DNA from: Firmicutes bacterium UBA5010 | Lineage (GTDB): Bacteria; Bacillota; Clostridia; Tissierellales; Sedimentibacteraceae | Reading direction: 5' to 3' | Assembly (NCBI GenBank): GCA_002396645.1 | Contig: DGYI01000052.1 | Span: 1-47,558 of the forward strand | Length of the DNA stretch: 47,558 bases | Part shown: positions 17,695 through 26,120 of the stretch, one piece after another | Layout of the letters: each line of letters opens with the position of its first letter | Numbering within the stretch: position 1 is the first letter of the stretch | The notes under the pieces: model-generated | Seen by the model: the letters and a program-made list of their open reading frames with translations, nothing else | The model's database searches: none | Told to the model about the DNA's origin: nothing | Translations under genes and position numbers: made by a program

Positions 17695-18930
17695 TTAGTG
17701 TTCTTCCTCGAGTAATGCATTAAGCCACAGTCCTGTCAGATGAACAGCTCCCCTAAATCCGACAAATGGCGGCTCGTAAGGACTCAATCTCCATTTGGTG
17801 TCAGGGTTCGAAATTTGAAGCTCCATATTGCGCTCAGCCCATTGCAAAGCTTCTCCGCTTGCCATCAGCAGACCTTTTTCCTGCATACTGACTGCCCGTG
17901 TCCATTCCTCTTCTGTAAAATAAGGAATCTCCTCGCTCGCCATATCGGTGTAATCGCACCAGCAAATACCTTTATTAAGTGACATTTCATTCACAGCATA
18001 AGAGAGAACTCCTTTTACCACATCTGCGTGTCCACCCAAAGAAATTGTCGCTTCATCAGGATGTGAACGTGTTATATGGTTAAAAACAGGAATGGAAGGA
18101 GCGATTTGTTTTTTAATCTTTTCCTTTTCTGATAAAATAAAATCATTATTTGCTGTCAATCCCGATAGTTGTGCTATTTCTTCAAGCCATTCGGCTGTTC
18201 CTTCAATTCCGTACGGACGCCCAGAAAGATAAGGAGTTTTAAAACGGGTTTTCAGGTATTCTGCGGCAGCTTCACCCTCACTTCTAATTACAAGATTGAT
18301 GTGTGACCCTCCCATTTTTTCAATATCTTCTACTGAGGTATCCGAAGTCATTACACAAAGAGGCTTCATACCGAAAGTTCCCTCCATGATTCGGATTATT
18401 TCCTGAGCGTCGGCATGAAAACGAAACATGTCCGCACATGAGCCTATAATATTATAAGTTGGCTGCAGTGTTTTTTCAGTATTAATAGGCAGTGTTTTTA
18501 CCAGCAGCAAAAGAGCTTCCTGAACACCGCGATATCCGTGAACATCAAAACCACCGCAGCCGAAAGGAAGGAGACGCACATCGGGATAATCAAGCTGTAA
18601 TTCCCTGCATATAGCAGGTAAATCGGTACCTATTATTTCAGGAACTGCGGAAGGCAGAAGAAATATGATTTTAGGCTTATCACGCTGTACAATTTCGGAT
18701 ATTGCACTGCTAAGCCGTTCTGTATCTCCCATAGAAATATCTGTTTCGTCAATATGCGTTGAGTAAAGCCTGCATCCTTCCGATAGGCTTGCTTGATTTA
18801 AAAATACACGTCCATACAGCATATGCCCCATGCACCCGTATTCGATAAGAGCAGCACCACGTACAGATGCAAGTGTCCTAAGAGTTCCCATCCTGCCGGA
18901 CATCGGCGGCTTAAATTTATACAGTCCCAT
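17695..18930 (-). CDS. nitrogenase component 1-like protein (NifK-like)
   Basis: A 411-residue protein of the oxidoreductase/nitrogenase component 1 family. The N-terminus shows YGCMGHMLYGR (C33), a CRLYSTHIDETDISMGD segment (C53), and LLPSAVPEIIGTDL near 92-104. The last corresponds to the TTCxxEVIGDD motif of NifD/NifK but has Ala where the P-cluster cysteine should be. FGCGGFDVHGYRG near 123-135 is the glycine-rich strand that follows. Normal NifK proteins are longer (about 460-520 residues), so it is a compact member. It overlaps the NifD-like gene by 14 bases and should pair with that product. Without nifB, nifE or nifN nearby, N2 fixation is not indicated. Confidence 0.82.
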   Translation of the reverse strand: MGLYKFKPPMSGRMGTLRTLASVRGAALIEYGCMGHMLYGRVFLNQASLSEGCRLYSTHIDETDISMGDTERLSSAISEIVQRDKPKIIFLLPSAVPEIIGTDLPAICRELQLDYPDVRLLPFGCGGFDVHGYRGVQEALLLLVKTLPINTEKTLQPTYNIIGSCADMFRFHADAQEIIRIMEGTFGMKPLCVMTSDTSVEDIEKMGGSHINLVIRSEGEAAAEYLKTRFKTPYLSGRPYGIEGTAEWLEEIAQLSGLTANNDFILSEKEKIKKQIAPSIPVFNHITRSHPDEATISLGGHADVVKGVLSYAVNEMSLNKGICWCDYTDMASEEIPYFTEEEWTRAVSMQEKGLLMASGEALQWAERNMELQISNPDTKWRLSPYEPPFVGFRGAVHLTGLWLNALLEEEH

Positions 18931-20206
18931 GAAAATTCCTCCTTATGCTTAATCCCTGTGTATTATCCAATGTATGCAGAATTCTTTCAAACAGCATAGA
19001 TGTACGTTCATACCCTATCTGTCCATATAACTCATATAAATAAGAAACACAAGAAATTTGACCTGTTCCTAAAGGAATTTCTCCGAAAGACAAATCAGGC
19101 TTAAGCTGTTCCAATATAGGTGCGTCTGCCTTTTCATTCACCATATGACAGATTAAAGGATTCTGTCCTTTTTCAAGCAGTGCTTTTGCCCACTTACGGT
19201 CATCAGGATAGAATTCCTCTATGTGAAGAAGAAGAGGCTCCATCTCAAATTTTGCAAGATACAAGGCAAGAGGCAAAGGCATCAGCGCATTGCGATGTGT
19301 AGCTATATAGCTGATTCCTCTAAGTGTATCTGCCGCCTGTTCCTGCATAGAAACAGCCTTTTTTCTTTGCTCTTCAAATTCGCCCTCCCAGCTTATTCCG
19401 AGAATTTTCGCAACAGATTCATAAAGCCTATCTATTTGTGAAACCTCATAAATTTCATGCATGCTTATAAAGGGAACCTGATACCTTTCAAGCATGAGTT
19501 CCGCAAGCGGATTCATGTACGGTGAAAGAACAATATTAAGTTTTGCTTCGGGTGCTTCAATGAAGTCACCGATATAAGATTTCGGTGCAAGACAGCGAAG
19601 ATGAAATCCCTTTTTTTCAAGCACAGTCAGAAGCTTTGGCATAGGAATATGCTCTTCCTCAGGACTGCGTCCGAGTATATTGACAAGGTCAGGCTTTGTT
19701 TTGAGCTGCTTCATCATTCCTCCGAAAGCAGACAGGGTTTTCCAATATCCCGAAGGATAGCTGTTGCATTTGAAGTGACCCATCTGTACAAAGCTAAGTG
19801 AAGCTTTGATTTGAGGCTGTATCTCATGTATGATGCCTTCTATATCCTCTCCGATTACCTCCGGAACACAAGTTAAAATCAGCATAATCGCTTTTGCTCC
19901 CGATACGTCCATTTCCCTAATCGCCTTTATAAGCCCTTTGCGGCAGCCAAACACCACTTCGTCCGCATCCAAAACATACATCCAGTGCAATTCCTTATCT
20001 TTTGGTTTGGCAATCACATTTCGGCTGTAATTTCCGCATTCGGATGTGCCGACTACAAGAGTTGACATACCTCGTATATTCGAGCTGAGTGCAAGTGCTG
20101 TATGCATAGGACAGTGATTGCCCGGAAAGGCGGCAGGCGTAAGAAATTTAACACCGGCATTTGTTTTTACTGCCGACAGCCTTTTTAAGTGCTTTAATTC
20201 ATTCAT
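18917..20206 (-). CDS. nitrogenase component 1-like protein (NifD-like)
   Basis: A 429-residue nitrogenase component 1 homologue. Three cysteines fall where NifD has its P-cluster ligands: C32 (GNHCPMH), C57 (TSECGNY) and C113 (LTCVPEVIGEDI). The segment DADEVVFGCRKGLIKAI (near 80-96) matches the FGGE..L strand. In the region expected to hold the FeMo-cofactor cysteine (about residues 215-245) I see none, so the classical cofactor is unlikely. The C-terminal GYERTSMLFERIL helix is typical of the family. The start overlaps the NifH-like stop by 8 bases. I infer a reductase fed by the NifH-like protein; the substrate is unknown. Confidence 0.85.
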   Translation of the reverse strand: MNELKHLKRLSAVKTNAGVKFLTPAAFPGNHCPMHTALALSSNIRGMSTLVVGTSECGNYSRNVIAKPKDKELHWMYVLDADEVVFGCRKGLIKAIREMDVSGAKAIMLILTCVPEVIGEDIEGIIHEIQPQIKASLSFVQMGHFKCNSYPSGYWKTLSAFGGMMKQLKTKPDLVNILGRSPEEEHIPMPKLLTVLEKKGFHLRCLAPKSYIGDFIEAPEAKLNIVLSPYMNPLAELMLERYQVPFISMHEIYEVSQIDRLYESVAKILGISWEGEFEEQRKKAVSMQEQAADTLRGISYIATHRNALMPLPLALYLAKFEMEPLLLHIEEFYPDDRKWAKALLEKGQNPLICHMVNEKADAPILEQLKPDLSFGEIPLGTGQISCVSYLYELYGQIGYERTSMLFERILHTLDNTQGLSIRRNFHGTV

Positions 20207-20957
20207 TTACAGTACCCTCCTTCAATAACAAAGCCGCCAGAGCGCGATAATGCTTTGCCATATCAGAATCAGGAAATGCCTCTACCACTGTTTTTCCCTC
20301 TGCTTCTGCCTGCTGTACAAGTGGATGTCTCGGAAGACGGTAGAGCACATCGGTTTCGATTTCTGCCGCTGCTTTGTCTACAAGCTCATTCTCACCCTCA
20401 ATATTTTTAGCGTTAAGAATCAGACCCCTAAGAGAAGCATATCCTCTTTTGCCGAAGCTCTTTACCGCGTGTGCGATATTTGCGGCAGCATAAAGAGACA
20501 TCATCTCTCCCGAGGTCACAATACATACCTCATCTGCATAACCTCCTCTAATAGGCATTGCAAATCCGCCGCATACCACATCCCCCAGCACATCATACAA
20601 TACCACGTCAGGCTGATAAATCTCGTAAGCATCCAGTTCCTCCAGTTTTTCAAATGCGGTAATAATTCCCCTGCCTGCACATCCCACACCCGGCACCGGA
20701 CCTCCTGCCTCAACGCACAGTACGCCTGTGCTGCTTTTAAATACTAAATCTTCAAGCCTTATATCTCCTTTTTCTCTTAAAATATCCAATACGGTCGGAA
20801 TATTTTTCCCTCCTGTCAGATTCCTGGTCGAATCTGCCTTGGGGTCGCAGCCGATTTGAAGCACCTTAAGACCCATTGAGGACATCGCCGCCGATATATT
20901 TGATACGGTAGTGGATTTTCCGATGCCCCCTTTTCCGTAAATTGCAATTTTATTCAT
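20199..20957 (-). CDS. nitrogenase iron protein-like ATPase (NifH-like)
   Basis: A 252-residue NifH/BchL/CfbC-family ATPase that would donate electrons to the D/K-like pair with ATP hydrolysis. It has the P-loop GKGGIGKSTT (residues 8-17), switch I GCDPKADSTR, and both [4Fe-4S] ligands: the Cys in GVGCAGRG and the Cys in DVLGDVVCGGFAMPIR. It is slightly shorter at the C-terminus than NifH (about 270-290). I chose the ATG at 20957, five bases after AGGTG, over an in-frame start 14 codons upstream. It leads the D- and K-like genes with overlapping reading frames. A 109-base gap separates it from the importer ATPase gene, so an internal promoter is possible. Confidence 0.92.
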   Translation of the reverse strand: MNKIAIYGKGGIGKSTTVSNISAAMSSMGLKVLQIGCDPKADSTRNLTGGKNIPTVLDILREKGDIRLEDLVFKSSTGVLCVEAGGPVPGVGCAGRGIITAFEKLEELDAYEIYQPDVVLYDVLGDVVCGGFAMPIRGGYADEVCIVTSGEMMSLYAAANIAHAVKSFGKRGYASLRGLILNAKNIEGENELVDKAAAEIETDVLYRLPRHPLVQQAEAEGKTVVEAFPDSDMAKHYRALAALLLKEGTVNE

Positions 20958-21066
20958 ATAAACACCTGCTTTCATTCTTATGCCCATGAAATTATTCAAA
21001 TTATCGATATAAAGAATTTATACATGAACTTAAGCTTATTTTGTCGAAAAAATTTTTATTCTTATT

Positions 21067-21855
21067 TCAATCCTTGAGCAAATCATAAGATACACATATA
21101 GGTCGTCCTGTTCGAGGCTCCTTCATAATTTGTCCGTCTATGCGAAAAGTCTCTTTCAGCATATCAGGAGTCATAACTTCCTCAACGCAGCCGTGACAAA
21201 TGATATCTCCGCCGCGTACGGCAATCATATAATCGGCAAACCTGGCGGCAAGATTCAAATCGTGCAGAACCATAACAATAGTTCGCTTCTGCTCTCGATT
21301 CAGTCTGTATAAGAGCTCCAGAACCTCTAGCTGATAAGTCAAATCCAGATATGTTGTGGGCTCATCCAGCAAAATTAAATCAGTTTGCTGTGCCAAAGCC
21401 ATCGCAATCCATACCCGCTGACGCTGTCCGCCGGATAAATTGCTAATCATTGTTGTTTCAAACTCCATGAGTTTAGTGACCTCCAGAGCCCAAGATATAA
21501 TTTTTTTATCCTCCTGCTTTAGCTTTCCGAATCCGTTCTGATGAGGAAAGCGTCCGTATGCTACCAGTTCTCCCACCATAAGTCCTCCGGGAGACTGAGG
21601 AGTTTGAGGCAATATAGCCATTTTTTGCGCTATTTCTTTTGTTGTTAAGCTTCGGATATCATCTCCGTTTAAGTACACCATGCCCCCTTTGGGTTTAAGT
21701 ATACGTCCTATAGCCTTTAATACCGTAGATTTGCCGCATCCGTTAGGCCCGATAATTGTTGTGATTTTTCCTTGAGGAATCATCATATCTAAGTTTTTAA
21801 CAACTAAATTATCATCATATGAAATTGATAAATTTTTTGCTGTAATACTGTTCAT
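21067..21855 (-). CDS. ABC transporter ATP-binding protein, Fe3+-siderophore/heme/cobalamin class
   Basis: A 262-residue ATPase that powers import through the two FecCD-type permeases upstream. Walker A is GPNGCGKSTVLK, the signature LSGGQRQRVWIAMALAQ, Walker B LILLDEPTTYLD, and the H-loop VLHDLN. TTYLDL after Walker B and HDLNLAARFAD are typical of FepC/FhuC/BtuD-type ATPases. It follows the second permease gene by 19 bases, with AAAGGAG upstream of its ATG. The exact chelate (ferric siderophore, heme or corrinoid) cannot be decided from sequence. Confidence 0.92.
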   Translation of the reverse strand: MNSITAKNLSISYDDNLVVKNLDMMIPQGKITTIIGPNGCGKSTVLKAIGRILKPKGGMVYLNGDDIRSLTTKEIAQKMAILPQTPQSPGGLMVGELVAYGRFPHQNGFGKLKQEDKKIISWALEVTKLMEFETTMISNLSGGQRQRVWIAMALAQQTDLILLDEPTTYLDLTYQLEVLELLYRLNREQKRTIVMVLHDLNLAARFADYMIAVRGGDIICHGCVEEVMTPDMLKETFRIDGQIMKEPRTGRPICVSYDLLKD

Positions 21856-21874
21856 AATGTTGCTCCTTTTCTCA

Positions 21875-22912
21875 TTACTTGCTTTTTACAAGCAGATACA
21901 AAAAATACGGTGCGCCGATAATGGCAACCATAATACCTGTAGGTATTTCTGATGGCTGTACAATGACCCGAGCCGCTGTATCTGCCACTGAAACCAATAC
22001 AGCGCCTGTAAGCGCACAAACCGGCAAAAGAATTCTGTGGCGCGACCCAACAAGTCTGCTTGCAAGATGCGGAGCAATCAAGCCAACAAAGCTGATGTTA
22101 CCGCTGACAGATACGCATGAAGCCGCCAGCGCAACAGAGGCAGCAAGAAGATTAAGCCGTTCACGCTCTACAAAAACGCCCAGACCGTGGGCCGCTTCAT
22201 CTCCGAGGCTCAGTATATCAAGCACACGTGACTTGGACATAACATAAGGTATCAGAATTATCAGCCACGGTAAAAGCGCCAATACGAATTTCCAGTTGGA
22301 ACCCCAGATACTGCCCGCCTGCCAGCTTGCCACAAAGTTATACTGAGTTTCATCCAGCTTTACTACAAGTACCGTAGTCAAAGCCGCAAGCCCTGACTGT
22401 ATTGCTACACCTGTAAGTATAAGACGTATAGGAGCTATACCTTCCCCTTTCTTAAACGCGAGCATATAAATCATAACTGCACTAAGACCTGCGCCTGCTA
22501 AAGCTAAAAGCGGCAAAGTAAATACTGATAAAAAAGATTGAGTTCCAAAAAACATCACATACAGAATAACTGTAAATCCCGCACCGGAATTGATTCCCAA
22601 CAGACCGGGATCTGCCAAAGCATTTCCCGATACCCCCTGTATGATACGACCTGATAATGCAAGTCCTGCTCCTACGAGCATGGAGATAACAATACGCGGT
22701 AAACGAAAATGAAATAAAATTAAATTCTCTCTGTCTGTTCCGTTACCGAAAAGAGTACGCAGAGTATCCGAAGGAGAAAGTTTAGTATATCCGGTGTTCA
22801 TGCTTATGATAAAGGAAAGTGTAAGCAGCAGCACACATCCTATTACAATTCCTATATTGCGAAGGACTATTTTTCGCTTATATGCTTCATTTATTCTTTG
22901 CTGTTCACTCAT
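21875..22912 (-). CDS. ABC transporter permease, FecCD family (second subunit)
   Basis: A 345-residue membrane protein with about nine or ten helices. Family markers are GAGLALSGRIIQGVSGNALA, DPGLLGINSGAG, the SLGDEAAHGLG cytoplasmic loop that contacts the ATPase, and GNISFVGLIAPHLASRLVG near the C-terminus. The upstream permease stop and this ATG share bases (TGATG), a sign of coupled translation; GGAGGG sits seven bases before the ATG. It forms the channel with the other permease. Confidence 0.92.
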   Translation of the reverse strand: MSEQQRINEAYKRKIVLRNIGIVIGCVLLLTLSFIISMNTGYTKLSPSDTLRTLFGNGTDRENLILFHFRLPRIVISMLVGAGLALSGRIIQGVSGNALADPGLLGINSGAGFTVILYVMFFGTQSFLSVFTLPLLALAGAGLSAVMIYMLAFKKGEGIAPIRLILTGVAIQSGLAALTTVLVVKLDETQYNFVASWQAGSIWGSNWKFVLALLPWLIILIPYVMSKSRVLDILSLGDEAAHGLGVFVERERLNLLAASVALAASCVSVSGNISFVGLIAPHLASRLVGSRHRILLPVCALTGAVLVSVADTAARVIVQPSEIPTGIMVAIIGAPYFLYLLVKSK

Positions 22913-23958
22913 CACAATGCCCTCCTTTGTTTGCGCGCAAGATAGATAAAAAACGGAACGCCGACAAGCGCAATAATTGCACCGAGAGGTGTTTCAAAGG
23001 GAGGATTGAGCATTCGTGCCCCCAAATCCGCAGCCACTACCAAAAAAGCCCCCAATACTGCCGAGGACGGAATAATCCAGCGATAGTCCATACCTACAAG
23101 AAATCTTGTAAGGTGCGGAACTATCAATCCTACAAATCCTACGGCACCCACTACGGACACAGATGCTCCCGCAAGTATCAGAACTATAAGAAAGCATAGT
23201 GCGTTGACTAATGTAGTATTTAAGCCTAAACCTTTTGCTACATCTTCCCCGAGACTGAGCAGTGAAATGGAGCGGGAAAGAAATATCGCTCCCAAAAGTG
23301 CCGCTGTAATCCACGGCATTATTAATCGTATCTGCTCCCAATCAGAGCTTGCAACTCCTCCGGTAGTCCAAAACATGATATCCTGTGCTACATTGAAGTA
23401 CAACGCTATTCCCTGACTGAGGGCAGTCAGCAAGGCACTTACGGCGGCACCGGCAAGCACAAGCCTCATAGGGGTTACACCGCCTCGGCGCATAGATGCT
23501 ATTCCGCTTACCAGCAAAGCTCCGAATGCCGCTCCCAAAAATGCAAAAATGATAATATACCTGTAAGCCATGCTCGGAAAAAAAGCAAAGCATAAAGACA
23601 ATGCAAAACAAGCTCCTGCATTTAAGCCCATAAGACCCGAATCCGCCATCGGGTTGCGCGTTATTCCCTGCATAATTGCACCCGCAACCGCAAATGCGGC
23701 TCCAATCAGCGCACTTGCAATAACACGCGGCAAGCGTATATTAACGACAATTAAATGTCTGGTATTTCCTTCATCAAATCTTGATAAGGCATCCCATACG
23801 GTTTTGAGCGGAATTTCTGCCGCTCCCCTGGTAATAGAAAAAAGCATAAGCAGGATTAAAGCTGCAAAACCGATAATTATTACCATAGAAGCCTTAGCTC
23901 TGCCAACTTTTTTATTATTTTCTCCGGTCTGCTGTATTGATTCTTTCAGTTTATTCAT
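22912..23958 (-). CDS. ABC transporter permease, FecCD family (first subunit)
   Basis: A 348-residue FecCD permease with the family segments GAAFAVAGAIMQGITRNPMA, DSGLMGLNAGA, SLGEDVAKGLGL (ATPase contact) and AVGFVGLIVPHLTRFLVG. I put the start at ATG 23958 (MNKLKES), downstream of AAGGAGGGTAGG, not at the upstream in-frame start, because the extra 26 residues are not membrane-like and lack a ribosome binding site. It is separated from the binding-protein gene by 105 bases that hold a strong terminator-like hairpin, so part of the transcription probably stops before this gene. Confidence 0.92.
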   Translation of the reverse strand: MNKLKESIQQTGENNKKVGRAKASMVIIIGFAALILLMLFSITRGAAEIPLKTVWDALSRFDEGNTRHLIVVNIRLPRVIASALIGAAFAVAGAIMQGITRNPMADSGLMGLNAGACFALSLCFAFFPSMAYRYIIIFAFLGAAFGALLVSGIASMRRGGVTPMRLVLAGAAVSALLTALSQGIALYFNVAQDIMFWTTGGVASSDWEQIRLIMPWITAALLGAIFLSRSISLLSLGEDVAKGLGLNTTLVNALCFLIVLILAGASVSVVGAVGFVGLIVPHLTRFLVGMDYRWIIPSSAVLGAFLVVAADLGARMLNPPFETPLGAIIALVGVPFFIYLARKQRRAL

Positions 23959-24003
23959 TCGGCACCTACCCTCCTTCTTTGTTTTCAGCACTGAAATGAC
24001 ATG

Positions 24004-24043
24004 GAAAAAAGTCGGGCGCATCAGAACAGGCTGCACCCGACTT
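24004..24043 (-). terminator. attenuating terminator inside the importer operon
   Basis: AAGTCGGG / CCCGACTT with an inner GCA/TGC extension forms a GC-rich stem; on the minus strand it is followed by TTTTTT. It lies between the binding-protein gene and the first permease gene and probably lets the binding protein be made in excess. Confidence 0.75.
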
Positions 24044-24063
24044 ACCTTATATCAGATAAGACT

Positions 24064-25065
24064 TTATTCCGACATAGCTTCCACTAAGCTTTCAGCAAGA
24101 ATTTGAAGTGCGAGAGGGCTTGTCGTGTTCAAAGAAACATCAAAGTAAAAAACATGTCCGTTTTTTACGGCTTTCAAATTCTGCCATACGGAAGCTTGCT
24201 GTGCATCAACCGCAGCTTTTGCGTCATCGATGAAGTCCTGAAAAATAATATAATCAGGATCCATTTCAGCGAGTGATTCAAGAGAAATCACTCCCCATTC
24301 TCCCGGATAATTCTCAGGCTTTGACAAACCAAAGCCTTCTGTTTTATCATAATAATAAGGATATCTGTCAAAACCCAAAGCAAAGATTCCGCCTGTTCCG
24401 TCAGACCTTACAAAGATTACGGTTTTATCCTCATGTGAGCTTAGCTTCTCTCTTGCATCCGCAATCATATTCTCGGTTTTTTCAATAAGCTGTTCCGCAG
24501 CCTTTTCCTGTCCTACAATTTCAGCACAATCTCTTATTGAATCCTGCCATGAAGCTGTATAGTCCAGCAGAACAACAGGAGCTATAGCAACTAGCTGGTC
24601 ATAAATTTTATCTACTCCTCCGTGACCGTTAAATGTAACGATAACATCAGGGTCTGAGTTTAAAATTGCCTCTAAATTCAGCTCGCGCGCGCTTCCTAAA
24701 TCAATAATTTCGGCAGTTCCGTTATAAGGCTTCAAGGTCGCAAATTCTTCTAAAGCTTTCATTGCATTTCCTATATTTGCTCCCGCAGAAGCCACAGGCG
24801 GAGTTTCAAGCCCAAAAAAATATTCCAGATACATTGAGTGCAGTATAGCAACTCTTTCAGGCTTTTTCTCAAAAACGACATCATGTCCTGCAGCATCCTT
24901 TATTGTTCTCGGCCAGGTGCTTTCTTCGTCTGATTCTTGAATTGGCTGATTTTCCTCCGGTATATCGGCACCTGTATTAATATTTTCTACAGGTGCTTTG
25001 GCACATCCTGCCAATGCCCCTGTCAAAAGTACAAGTGATACAATCATTGCGATTAATCTTTTCAT
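24064..25065 (-). CDS. metal-chelate ABC transporter substrate-binding lipoprotein
   Basis: A 333-residue lipoprotein that would capture the imported chelate outside the membrane. The signal peptide ends in LAGCA, with the lipidated Cys near residue 21. The mature domain is of the FepB/FhuD/BtuF type: KDAAGHDVVFEKKPERVAIL, LEAILNSDPDVIVTF, then after the long helix VIFVRSD, GEWGVISLESLAEMDPDYIIF and VKNGHVFYFD. The start is ATG 25065, eight bases after GGAGG; a TTG five codons earlier overlaps that site. The promoter region carries the GTTAG/CTAAC dyad at 25091-25108. It is the first gene of the importer-Nif-like operon. Confidence 0.92.
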   Translation of the reverse strand: MKRLIAMIVSLVLLTGALAGCAKAPVENINTGADIPEENQPIQESDEESTWPRTIKDAAGHDVVFEKKPERVAILHSMYLEYFFGLETPPVASAGANIGNAMKALEEFATLKPYNGTAEIIDLGSARELNLEAILNSDPDVIVTFNGHGGVDKIYDQLVAIAPVVLLDYTASWQDSIRDCAEIVGQEKAAEQLIEKTENMIADAREKLSSHEDKTVIFVRSDGTGGIFALGFDRYPYYYDKTEGFGLSKPENYPGEWGVISLESLAEMDPDYIIFQDFIDDAKAAVDAQQASVWQNLKAVKNGHVFYFDVSLNTTSPLALQILAESLVEAMSE

Positions 25066-25090
25066 TTCATATTCCTCCAAATAAATAGTC

Positions 25091-25108
25091 AGTTAGTCAT
25101 AGCTAACT
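25091..25108. promoter_or_regulatory. operator dyad upstream of the binding-protein gene
   Basis: AGTTAGTCATAGCTAACT has arms AGTTAG / CTAACT. It lies 15 bases downstream of a probable minus-strand -10 (TATACT, 25124-25129), so a bound protein would block transcription. Its 16-bp core matches, at 15 of 16 positions, the reverse complement of the dyad at 26121-26136 near the araC promoter. Confidence 0.6.
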
Positions 25109-25171
25109 TTTTGTTTCGAAGTTAGTATAACAAAACTAATATTGAGTTGGAATAGCTCAATCCTTAATCCT

Positions 25172-25993
25172 TTATGGATTATTCCTGAATTTTTCCCTGA
25201 ACATACTTGGAGAAAGTCTGAATTGTTTATTGAATGTTCGGCTGAAATACAGCGCATCGGGGTATCCTACGCTTTTTGCCACATCCCCGATTGGTGCATC
25301 TCCTATAATCAAAAGTTCTTTTGAACGGTTAAGTCTATATGCTCTAAGATAGTCACCCGGTCCCATACCTGCATATTTTTTAAAAACATAATACAGCCGA
25401 TTTTCATTGACCTTATTTTGTTCTGCCAATCCCCTCACTGAGAGAGAATCCATATAATGTTCATGAATATAAGATATAACGCGTTCATACAGTATCTGCG
25501 AATTAGCATCGGTTTGATTCTTGGCGCAAACAAAAACTTCCTCAAGAACATTGCGAAACAGAACTTCCGTTTGAAATGCAGGCAATACACCCGGTTGATT
25601 GAATATCTTCCATAAACGATGCAAAAGCTCTGTCAGCCTCGGGCTTTGTCCGACAGTAAGCTCAAAATGTATATCTTCCAGACAAATATCTTCGGGCTGT
25701 GAACTGCCGATACTGTAAAATACAGAAATAAATTCCCATTTTTCATTTCCCAGTACACGTTTATCAAGCTGTACATTCTTAGCACCATGAATAATATTTC
25801 CCTGACTTGAAAAGTACGGTGTACCATCAAAATGGTATAAAGCTTGTCCTCTCAACGGAAATATAAATCCCGGAAATGGTGCCGATTGCTGCGAGCCTGA
25901 TGAACCCTGCTTAATCGTATAACGATATACGCCTTGTACCTTGAATGGAATACGGGTAAAACGTTCTATAATATCATTCAGTTTAATTTCCAT
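25172..25993 (-). CDS. AraC-family transcriptional regulator
   Basis: A 273-residue regulator. The N-terminal half (about residues 1-160) looks like a cupin-type sensing domain (GFIFPLRGQALYHFDG, then KRVLGNEKWEFISVFYSIG). The C-terminal two-helix-turn-helix domain covers about residues 168-270, including LSVRGLAEQNKVNENRLYYVFKKY, IGDVAKSVGYPDALYFSRTFNKQF and LSPSMFREKF. It lies directly upstream of the importer-Nif-like operon on the same strand, so I infer that it activates it, perhaps on sensing the chelate, as YbtA- or Btr-type regulators do. AGGAG precedes the ATG. The leader contains tandem 30-bp repeats that may be its own binding sites. Confidence 0.9.
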   Translation of the reverse strand: MEIKLNDIIERFTRIPFKVQGVYRYTIKQGSSGSQQSAPFPGFIFPLRGQALYHFDGTPYFSSQGNIIHGAKNVQLDKRVLGNEKWEFISVFYSIGSSQPEDICLEDIHFELTVGQSPRLTELLHRLWKIFNQPGVLPAFQTEVLFRNVLEEVFVCAKNQTDANSQILYERVISYIHEHYMDSLSVRGLAEQNKVNENRLYYVFKKYAGMGPGDYLRAYRLNRSKELLIIGDAPIGDVAKSVGYPDALYFSRTFNKQFRLSPSMFREKFRNNP

Positions 25994-26014
25994 TTTGTTT
26001 CTCCTGTTTATTTT

Positions 26015-26074
26015 TTAATAATATTGTAAATGAAAACAATATTGTTAATAATATTGTAAGTGAAAACAATATTG
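26015..26074. repeat. two tandem 30-bp repeats in the araC leader
   Basis: Units 26015-26044 and 26045-26074 differ at one base; a partial third (TTAATAT) follows. Each holds the inverted repeat AATATTGT-N8-ACAATATT. The spacing of about three helical turns on one face suits binding by an AraC-type dimer or other regulator. Confidence 0.75.
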
Positions 26075-26120
26075 TTAATATATCTGTAAAAATTGGATAA
26101 AATTCGTTATAAGAATTCGT

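Noticed and set aside
20250..20747. Long plus-strand frames opposite the NifH-like and permease genes
   Set aside because: They mirror strongly conserved coding sequence on the other strand, have no ribosome binding sites and show Cys/His/Arg-rich shadow composition.
17695..20957. A nitrogen-fixation (nif) operon
   Set aside because: NifH, D and K homologues are present, but no nifB, E, N or V is in the window, the D-like protein has no visible FeMo-cofactor cysteine, and both component 1 proteins are short. The importer context points elsewhere.
26015..26074. A CRISPR array
   Set aside because: Only two units lie directly in tandem without spacers, in a promoter-leader region and without cas genes.
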